Positions 7,577 to 15,400 of a stretch of 64,000 bases of DNA are shown in pieces. Numbering within the stretch: position 1 is the first letter of the stretch; every line of letters begins with the position of its first letter. The stretch spans positions 44,075 to 108,074 of the forward strand of contig CAMYJO010000004.1 in the NCBI GenBank assembly GCA_947258755.1, read 5' to 3'. The DNA comes from an uncultured Gammaproteobacteria bacterium (GTDB taxonomy: Bacteria > Pseudomonadota > Gammaproteobacteria > JAADHQ01). A program made the position numbers and the translations under genes. The notes below the pieces were generated by a model. The model made no database searches. It was given only the letters and a program-made list of their open reading frames with translations, and was not told the DNA's origin.

Positions 7577-9343
7577 ATGGGCCGCATCCCGCAATCATTC
7601 ATTGATGAACTATTAAACCGTATCGATATCGTTGATGTCATCGATGCGCGTGTGCCGCTGAAAAAGGCCGGTAGTAACTACAAGGCCTGCTGTCCTTTTC
7701 ACACCGAAAAAACCCCGTCGTTTACCGTCAGCCAGCCAAAGCAGTTTTATCATTGCTTTGGTTGTGGCGCGCACGGCACCGCGATCAGCTTCTTGATGGA
7801 ATATGACCGTCTGGACTTCGTCGATGCGATCGAAGACCTGGCGCAGCAGGCCGGACTTGAAGTCGAGCGTGAGCAAGGCAGCAGCCAGCCACAACAACGC
7901 GAAGATAATCTTTACGACATCATGCAACAGGCTGCAGACTTTTATAAACAACAGCTACGCTCGCATCCACAAGCGCAGCAGGCGGTAGACTACTTGAAGC
8001 AACGCGGCATGAGTGGCGAAATAGCCGCCGAGTTCGGCGTCGGCTATGCGCCACCAGGCTGGGACAATCTGATCAAGGCCCTGGGTAAGGATGAAGCCGC
8101 GCGCAAACAACTGGCGCGCGCCGGCATGGCGATTGAGCATGACAACAAGGGCCCCTACGATCGTTTTCGTGAGCGCATTATGATCCCGATCACGGACCGG
8201 CGCGGGCGCATTATCGCCTTTGGTGGTCGCATTCTGTCCAGCGAAGATGAACACGGACCCAAATACCTGAACTCTCCGGAAACCCCTATTTTTCACAAGG
8301 GGCGTGAATTGTACGGACTGTATGAAGCCCGTAAGGCAATCAGAAACCCGCAAAAACTGCTGGTTGTTGAAGGCTATATGGATGTCCTGGCGCTGGCGCA
8401 ATTCGACATACGTTATGCCGTTGCCACCCTCGGTACGGCGACCACCAAAGAGCACCTGGAAACATTGTTTCGCGTTGTGCCGCGCATCATCTTTTGTTTT
8501 GACGGCGACCGCGCCGGACGTGAGGCCGCCTGGCGCGCGCTGGAAAATGCCCTGCCGGTGATGCACGAGGGGCGCGAGGCTGCCTTCCTGTTCCTACCCG
8601 ACGGCGAGGACCCGGATAGCCTGGTCAGGCAGGAGGGGCGTGAGGCCTTCGAGCAACGCGTTGATCAGGCCATGCCGTTATCACGCTTTTTACTGGATCA
8701 ACTATCACAACAAGTGGACCTGGATAGTATCGACGGTCGTGCCCGCCTGGTGGAATTGAGCCGGCCCATGCTAAACCGCGTGCCGGACAAGGTCTTCCGT
8801 CATATGATGTACACCCAGCTCGAACGTACGGTCGGCATGAAGACCGGGCAACTACAACAGCTTGTTGAGCAGGATGGCACAGCGCAAACTATTCCTACCC
8901 CGAATAGACGCCCCGCCAAACCAGGCAAAAACTCACCCATTCGGCAGGCCATCAACCTGATTGTGCAAAAACCAGCCTTGGCGGCAAACATAGCAGAGGC
9001 GGCCTTTCTGCAGGACCTGGATCTGCCCGGTGCAAAACTCTTACATGAATTGCTTGAAATTGTCCGTAACGATCCCCAGATTAATACCGCAGCCCTGCTG
9101 GAACGATGGCGCGACAAGCCGGAGCAGGTACACCTGATGAAACTGGCTGAAAACCAGCTACCCGGTGATGATCAGGGGCTGGAAGAAGAGCTGCAAGACA
9201 TCATTCTTTACCTGCAAAGGCAATTAAAGATGCAGCGTTGGCATTTTCTGCAAGAAAAACTGACCTTCTCTGGGCTGGATGAAGAGGAACTTATTGAGTG
9301 GAATCAATTACTTAATGAAAACAACGCGCCCCAGGACAAATAA
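7577..9343 (+). CDS. dnaG: DNA primase
   Basis: Synthesises RNA primers at the replication fork and binds DnaB through its C-terminus. The 588 residues contain the CHC2 zinc finger (Cys39, His42, Cys60, Cys63 in CCPFH and CFGCGAHG), the RNA-polymerase core with PITDRRGRIIAFGGR, and the TOPRIM segment LLVVEGYMDVLALAQ with DGDRAGREAA. The C-terminal helicase-binding part is helical and glutamine-rich. The ATG at 7577 gives the expected N-terminus GRIPQSFIDELLNR. Confidence 0.97.
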   Translation: MGRIPQSFIDELLNRIDIVDVIDARVPLKKAGSNYKACCPFHTEKTPSFTVSQPKQFYHCFGCGAHGTAISFLMEYDRLDFVDAIEDLAQQAGLEVEREQGSSQPQQREDNLYDIMQQAADFYKQQLRSHPQAQQAVDYLKQRGMSGEIAAEFGVGYAPPGWDNLIKALGKDEAARKQLARAGMAIEHDNKGPYDRFRERIMIPITDRRGRIIAFGGRILSSEDEHGPKYLNSPETPIFHKGRELYGLYEARKAIRNPQKLLVVEGYMDVLALAQFDIRYAVATLGTATTKEHLETLFRVVPRIIFCFDGDRAGREAAWRALENALPVMHEGREAAFLFLPDGEDPDSLVRQEGREAFEQRVDQAMPLSRFLLDQLSQQVDLDSIDGRARLVELSRPMLNRVPDKVFRHMMYTQLERTVGMKTGQLQQLVEQDGTAQTIPTPNRRPAKPGKNSPIRQAINLIVQKPALAANIAEAAFLQDLDLPGAKLLHELLEIVRNDPQINTAALLERWRDKPEQVHLMKLAENQLPGDDQGLEEELQDIILYLQRQLKMQRWHFLQEKLTFSGLDEEELIEWNQLLNENNAPQDK

Positions 9344-9439
9344 CATAGTTCTGGATATAAACGCCTACTTATATTAGACTGTTAGATTACATTTTTGTTT
9401 AATGGCGTACTTTGCCCCCGAACTATGAAGTATTGACTC

Positions 9440-11302
9440 GTGAGTGAAATGAATCAGGAAAAAATCAACGATAAAGGCCATGATAAGCAGTCCAGGCTTA
9501 GGATGCTTATTGCCAAAGGTAAGGAAAAAGGCTTTCTGACCTATCGGGAAGTGAACGATCACTTGCCCAATGAAATTGTTGACCCTGACCAGATCGAGGA
9601 GATCATCAGCGTCATCACGGAAATGGGTATATCCGTACATGAAACGGCCCCAGATGCCGACACCCTGCTGATGCACCAGGGCAATAAAGAAACCGACGAA
9701 GATGCGGCTGAAGAAGCTGCGGCCGCCCTGGCCTCGGTAGAAGGCGATTTCGGCCGTACTACCGATCCCGTGCGTATGTATATGCGCGAAATGGGCACGG
9801 TTGAACTGCTGACCCGTGAAGGCGAGATCAAGATCGCCAAACGTATCGAGGCCGGTCAGAAACAGGTCCTCGAGGCGCTCGCCAGTTATCCGTCCACAAT
9901 TACCCATATTCTGGCCGTTTATGACGCCATCATCGCGGAAGAAACCCGTATCACCGACCTGATTACCGGTTTTGTTGACCCCGATGAAGACGATAATTTT
10001 CCACCGCCAGCCGCCCAGGCACCGGCCAAAGATAGCACCGAGGCCGCCGACAGCGATGATGATGAGGAAGAAGAAGTCGTCGATACCGGTCCAGATCCGG
10101 AAGAGGTTGCCAGTCGCTTTGCCGATTTGAAAAAATTATATGGTAAATACCAGACTGTCGCCAAGAAGCATGGCTCCGCTGACGAACGATCACTGAAACA
10201 ATTCGACAAGGCCATTGAAGTGTTTATGCAGTTCAAGCTGGCGCCCAAGGTCATCGACAGATTACTGACCGACCTGCGCAGCATGGTCCAGCGTATCCGC
10301 AAGCACGAACGTGTGATCATGGATATCTGCGTGCAAAAGGCACATATGCCGCGCAAGGAATTCATTACCTCGTTCCCGGACAATGAAACCGATATCAATT
10401 GGCTCGACCAACAGATCAAGGCCGGACAGAAATATTCGCCCGTACTGGAAGAATATGCTGACGAGATCCGTATCGCGCAAAAGAAATTGTTGAAAATACA
10501 GGACGAGACCGGCCTCAGTATTAAAGAGATCAAGGACATCAATCGTCGCATGTCAATCGGTGAGGCCAAGTCACGCCGCGCGAAAAAGGAAATGGTTGAA
10601 GCCAATCTGCGACTGGTTATCTCGATCGCAAAGAAATACACCAACCGTGGCCTGCAATTCCTTGACCTGATCCAGGAAGGTAATATTGGCCTGATGAAGG
10701 CCGTCGACAAGTTCGAGTACCGCCGTGGTTACAAGTTCTCGACCTATGCGACCTGGTGGATTCGCCAGGCGATCACGCGTTCGATTGCCGACCAGGCGCG
10801 CACCATCCGTATCCCGGTACATATGATCGAGACCATCAACAAGCTCAATCGTATCGCCCGCCAGATGCTGCAGGAAATGGGACGTGAACCCACACCAGAA
10901 GAACTGGCCGAACGCATGGAAATGCCGGAAGACAAAATCCGCAAGGTATTAAAGATCGCCAAGGAGCCGATTTCGATGGAAACACCGATCGGTGATGACG
11001 AAGACTCACATCTGGGTGATTTCATCGAAGACCTGAATGTCATGTCGCCATCCGATTCCGCCAACTCGGAAGGACTGCGCGAAGCCACGCATTATGTACT
11101 GACCGGCCTGACCCCGCGTGAAGCCAAGGTCCTGCGCATGCGTTTTGGTATCGACATGAATACCGACCATACGCTGGAAGAGGTCGGCAAACAGTTCGAC
11201 GTAACCCGTGAGCGTATCCGTCAGATCGAAGCCAAGGCCCTGCGCAAGCTGCGTCATCCTTCGCGTTCAGAAGCACTGCGTAGCTTTCTCGACCTGGAAT
11301 GA
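9440..11302 (+). CDS. rpoD: RNA polymerase primary sigma factor sigma-70
   Basis: Housekeeping sigma factor of 620 residues. Region 1.1 is at the N-terminus ([20 protein letters not shown]), region 1.2 follows with [20 protein letters not shown], then the acidic non-conserved insert ([14 protein letters not shown]), region 2 ([34 protein letters not shown]), region 3 and region 4.2 ([18 protein letters not shown]). The start is GTG at 9440 or ATG at 9449, three codons apart; the ribosome sites do not decide. It lies 96 bases after dnaG, enough for an internal promoter, and ends in a strong terminator. Confidence 0.97.
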   Translation: MSEMNQEKINDKGHDKQSRLRMLIAKGKEKGFLTYREVNDHLPNEIVDPDQIEEIISVITEMGISVHETAPDADTLLMHQGNKETDEDAAEEAAAALASVEGDFGRTTDPVRMYMREMGTVELLTREGEIKIAKRIEAGQKQVLEALASYPSTITHILAVYDAIIAEETRITDLITGFVDPDEDDNFPPPAAQAPAKDSTEAADSDDDEEEEVVDTGPDPEEVASRFADLKKLYGKYQTVAKKHGSADERSLKQFDKAIEVFMQFKLAPKVIDRLLTDLRSMVQRIRKHERVIMDICVQKAHMPRKEFITSFPDNETDINWLDQQIKAGQKYSPVLEEYADEIRIAQKKLLKIQDETGLSIKEIKDINRRMSIGEAKSRRAKKEMVEANLRLVISIAKKYTNRGLQFLDLIQEGNIGLMKAVDKFEYRRGYKFSTYATWWIRQAITRSIADQARTIRIPVHMIETINKLNRIARQMLQEMGREPTPEELAERMEMPEDKIRKVLKIAKEPISMETPIGDDEDSHLGDFIEDLNVMSPSDSANSEGLREATHYVLTGLTPREAKVLRMRFGIDMNTDHTLEEVGKQFDVTRERIRQIEAKALRKLRHPSRSEALRSFLDLE

Positions 11303-11324
11303 TCTTCGGCTCTAGTATCTGAAA

Positions 11325-11357
11325 AAAAGAAAGGGCGCATAATGCGCCCTTTCTTTT
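11325..11357 (+). terminator. Intrinsic terminator of the rpsU-rpoD block
   Basis: A 14-base perfect stem, AAAAGAAAGGGCGC (11325-11338) and its complement (11344-11357), encloses an ATAAT loop and ends in a T-run. It lies 22 bases after the rpoD stop. The A-tract on the other side would let it work in both directions. Confidence 0.9.
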
Positions 11358-11369
11358 CACTCCTCTCAC

Positions 11370-11441
11370 TGTAGGAGCGGCCCTTGGCCGCGATATGGAT
11401 TCAGAATCTTGCGGCAATCGCGGCCAAGGGCCGCTCCCACA
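11370..11441. repeat. GTAGGAGCGG hairpin repeat
   Basis: TGTAGGAGCGGCCCTTGGCC (from 11370) with GCGAT is complemented by ATCGCGGCCAAGGGCCGCTC (from 11417), with one mismatch near the tip and a 22-base loop. Same family as 49045-49117; the arms of the 3743 element share the outer GTAGGAGCGGC. Confidence 0.8.
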
Positions 11442-11617
11442 ACAGAATTCAACCGTTTAAATTCCCCCTTCACTGATAACACAATCCGAGAAAACCCCTA
11501 TCCTCGCAAGCAACTCGTCCCTAGCCACATGACGGCAGCCACACCCAAGATAGGGGCGGACAAGCCATTATTAAACTATCGAAAAAAATATAAATTGTGT
11601 AAAATAGCCGTCATCAC

Positions 11618-11715
11618 GGGCCTGTAGCTCGTCGCTCCCGACCATCCGTGGTCTTCGCGCCATAAGGCCATCCATGGCCAAAAGTTGGTTAGCAAGGAGT
11701 CTGAGCTACAGTCCC
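11618..11715 (+). pseudogene. Broken 5' copy of the tRNA-Ile gene, split by a short repeat
   Basis: GGGCCTGTAGCTC (11618-11630) is identical to the first 13 bases of the intact tRNA at 11725. A 53-base insert (11631-11683) follows, then GTTGGTTAG (11684-11692), which continues the tRNA D-arm; after that homology ends. The insert is a member of the repeat family at 58645-58706 (shared CTTCGCG, CATAAGGCC and TGGCCAAAA blocks). A second stretch, GAGCTACAGTCCC (11703-11715), is the inverse complement of the tRNA 5' end with one mismatch, so the transcript could fold back on itself. It cannot make a tRNA. Confidence 0.7.
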
Positions 11716-11724
11716 GAAAAACAC

Positions 11725-12058
11725 GGGCCTGTAGCTCAGTTGGTTAGAGCAGTGGACTCATCAAAATGGTGCGTTCATATCGAAAGGTATGAAATGAACG
11801 GGATGAATTCAGGGAAACCTTAACAGCCATATTATGGTGGGCTGATGGCGATCCTGAGCCAAGCCGAAGGTACACCTTCGGAAGGTGCAGAGACTACCTG
11901 GGGACTGGTGTAAACCAAGCGTCCTTAATAACAGGCAAGAGCGTCCCGCATCCTAACAAGCCCTCGCGTTGAGGATGATGAGATAGTCCGCTCCTGATAG
12001 AAATATCCGGAACAAGTGAATCCATTGGTCGAAGGTTCAAGTCCTTCCGGGCCCACCA
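11725..12058 (+). tRNA. tRNA-Ile(CAU), interrupted by a group I intron
   Basis: Exon 1 is 11725-11761 and exon 2 is 12019-12058, giving a 77-nt tRNA with encoded CCA. The acceptor stem GGGCCTG pairs with CGGGCCC, the D-arm AGCTC..GAGC is intact, the anticodon stem GTGGA/TCCAT encloses loop CTCATAA with anticodon CAU, and the T-arm is GAAGG/CCTTC with loop TTCAAGT. A CAU anticodon fits elongator Met, initiator Met or lysidine-modified Ile2. The acceptor is fully paired, excluding initiator, and the insertion position matches the known tRNA-Ile(CAU) intron of Azoarcus, so Ile2 is favoured. The decoded amino acid is inferred. Confidence 0.85.
11762..12018 (+). ncRNA. Group I intron (IC3-like) in the tRNA anticodon loop
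   Basis: The 257-nt intron follows the U of the CAU anticodon and ends in G, as group I splicing needs. P1 can form from exon CAU plus intron CA with TGGTG, giving the conserved U-G wobble at the 5' splice site. Further on are a GAAA-capped P2 hairpin (from about 11773), the core segment AGGGAAACCTTAA, GAGCCAAGCC, the AAGGTGCAGAGACTA block with P7 partner ATAGTCC, a P8 stem CATCCT/AGGATG, and P9 GATA-GAAA-TATC. The order and wording closely follow the Azoarcus tRNA-Ile ribozyme. No homing endonuclease is encoded. Confidence 0.88.
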
Positions 12059-12082
12059 AATTACCCTTTTCGTATACAAATT

Positions 12083-12330
12083 GTGCATGAAAGCATAGTT
12101 TGGCCGATACCGGCCTGAAGCGGTCCTACATTAACCTTGTCATTGCGAACGTAGTGAAGCAATCTGTCAAATCACATATCCGACTTACATGCAGCCTGGA
12201 AAGTTAAGTTAACAGATCGCCGCGGGAAAAAAACGCCTCGCGATGACTGGTTGTTTTGATTGACCTGAACGTCTTCTAAGGGTCGTTAGCGGCCAGACTA
12301 TGCGTAAAAAAACGGCCAAACTATGTTCGC
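12083..12330. mobile_element. MITE-like element with CATAGTTTGGCCG terminal inverted repeats
   Basis: CATAGTTTGGCCG at 12094-12106 is exactly complemented by CGGCCAAACTATG at 12313-12325. The interior carries CATTGCGAACGTAGTGAAGC and CAGATCGCCGCGG, which recur in the same order at 27372-27568. There is no reading frame. It fills most of the gap between the tRNA and the large secreted-protein gene; the remaining bases to 12478 show nothing recognisable. Confidence 0.65.
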
Positions 12331-12478
12331 AGGGACACATCTGTGTGCATGTAACCAAAATTTGGCCATTTTGACCAATAGCGGCCAGTCAGAGCTGTAA
12401 ACAGTAGATTACTATCACTGCCCGACTCAGCTTTTATATTTATCGGACAGTGATATAGCACTATTTAATTACCTTAAA

Positions 12479-15400
12479 CTATTGGCAAGCACCTAAATCT
12501 TCGAGATTAAACGCCGTAGTTTTTAGCAGCTTGTCACGACCGACATACATCTGCGCACCCACCGGCATCACCTCAAGATCAAAACATGTTGTACTGTTCG
12601 CAGGGATAGTAATATCAATTCCATCAACACCCTTGTTTGCAACGCTGAGGATATAATCCAGGCCGTTGTCCCCCAATGTTGCATCGATCGTATCACCGCT
12701 GGGCTCGAGCAGAACACCGGTAGCTGTTACAGGATTCGTTGAAGTCAGATAACCACTGTAAGGTGACCAGCTAAGTCCTCCACCAACAACACGCAATAAC
12801 CACTGTGCATCTGGCCCAGCCGCACTACAATCTTTCCAAAGATATAAACCTGGATCAGTGGCATTATCATATACAGGCTGACCGCATTCGGCTGGCTCCG
12901 GTGCAATGTTACAACTAGCCAGGGTATCAAGATTCAATGGCGCAGTGACGAGCTGCTTACCTTCACCAAGGTAAACAGGCAAAGTACTATCCTGGATAAA
13001 GCAGGCATTGGCTGCTGATGGCGTAAACCCAAACCCATCTTGCGCAGCATTCCAGACTCTCAATTCATAAATTATCTCATTGATATTAGTAACATTATCA
13101 ACTATATCACCACCTTCCAGGCTAACGGTCGTCAGGTTGGTAAAACCAGTATCTGAAGTCACTTTACCACCTGCAAACACGCCGCCGGGATCACCGCCAC
13201 CACTCAAGCGTACTTCCCACTGACCGGTTACGCAATCCTTCCACAGGAAAATACCCTGCTCTGTTGCAAGATCATAAGCAGGCTCACCGCATTCTGCTGA
13301 AGGCGGTACGACATCACATGCAGCCAGTGTTGTCAGGTTGAAAGGGCTATCGACCATGATGCGATTTTGCCCTAAATAGATAGGAACATTCGGTGCTGTT
13401 GTGGTCAAGCAGGCATCAGCAGCTGGCACAAAGTTCAAGCCATCTTCGCCCCCGCCCCATACTTTCATTGCATAGCTCAAAATATCCGGATTGGTGTTAT
13501 CAATCACATCATTGGGTTCAAAACTGTATTCAGTGTAGGTTAGACCGCCGACAGATTCGATATAGCCATCGTAGAAAACACCATTATTATCACCACCGCC
13601 CGTAACACGCATTCTCCACTCGCCACTGCCATCACATAGCTTCCAGATGAATACGCCTTTCTCGGTAGACCGATCATAGACTGGTTCAAAACAGGCATCC
13701 GTCACAGTACTACTATCGTTATCCTGGATTGTCACTGTCGCAGTACTGGTAGCCAATGTCAGGTTCGACGGACCACTCAAATCAACAGTAAAACTTTCAG
13801 TTGCTTCAGGTGTAGCATCCTCGATAATCGGTATCAACACCGACTTACTAGTTTCACCGATCGCGTAGGTCAATGTCATGTTGACTGCCGTGTAGTCACT
13901 ACCACTTAAGGCACTATCATCAGTCGTACTAATCACAATAGACGCTGGTTTGCGTGGCAACGTGGACAGGTCAACGCTAAGCAGCGCATTACCGGCATTT
14001 TCCAGAACGGTAACATCGGCCACAGAAACAGATGGTACTGTGCGCGTGACATCGTTCGGATAAGCATCTTCAGTATCCGGCACACCATCACCATCGCTGT
14101 CTGTTGGCGCAGGTCCACCACCCGGTTGATTCGGATTGGTATCGACCGAATCATCAATACCATCGCTATCTGCATCAACGCCACCATTACTGTCAGCGCT
14201 ACCGATCATGCCATCGCCATTGGTATCAAGAGCGGCATTAACCGTTGTATCAATATCGTAGGCGGTACCATCATTGGCCGCATTATTAGACTCGACATCC
14301 AGGAAGTCCGGGATACCATCACCATCGCTATCCGGTGGAGTTGTAACACTACCCTGGTCATTAATCAGGTCATCGACCAGATAATTGCCATCAGCATCAA
14401 TCAAACCTGCCTCAACAACATCAGGGATCGTGTCATTATCACTATCCAGATCATTCTCATTAACGACACCATCACCATCCGCATCATTCGAACTCAACGT
14501 AGTTACGCTTATAGATATATCATCAACAGCGGCCTCTACGAGTGAGCCGGAGCCTGCATCGGCAGCCTCAACCAGCAGTCGAATCGTCTGACCCGCATAA
14601 GAAGAGACATCGACACTGAAGGCCGTCCAGCTTGCTGCACGGTTGGTACCGTTACCAAGCTGTGACAGAATGGTTTGCTGGTTAGTACCGGAGCGGATTG
14701 AAACACGGAAGAAATCAGCGCTGCTTGCGTTGCTACGATGGGCGAAGTAATAGTTGAACTTCAACGTCGTCACACCTGCCGGCAAATTTATCGAAGGCGA
14801 GAGCGCGGAGGTCACACCATTGTCAATATCATATGTACCCGCACCACTACCCGCTGCAGCTTGTGTTACCAACGCATTCGAACCACTTGTGGTGTTGTTT
14901 AACTGCATTGCATACCCACTGCTGGACGTTGCTTCCGGATTAGCGACTTCCCATTGACCAGTTGTCGCGGTGTCCGTGTTAAACGGGTTAGTAGCCCACC
15001 CCTGGTTAGTCTCAAAATCATCCAGCAATTGATCGCTCGGCTGCCCCGCCACGAATTCCGCTGCATTAGTTATACCATCATTATCAGCATCGATATCACT
15101 ATTATCACCAATGCCGTCACCATCTGTATCCGTTGTTTCTGTAGCATCATTCGGGAAAGCATCCGCATTATCGCCTACGCCATCACCGTCACTGTCAGCC
15201 GTCTCATTCGGATTATTCGGGAAGGCATCCGCATTATCACCCACACCATCATTATCACTGTCAACTGATTCAGTAGGATCATTAGGGAATACATCGGCAT
15301 TATCACCAACGCCATCACCATCACTATCGACTGATTCATTTGGGTTATATGGGAAGGCATCATTGATATCTGGAACACCATCGTTATCATCATCCAGATC

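Noticed and set aside
11894..12088. Minus-strand 64-codon open frame across the tRNA exon 2 and intron
   Set aside because: Its N-terminal WWARKDLNLRPMDS-type reading is the well-known artefact of translating the antisense of a tRNA 3' end.
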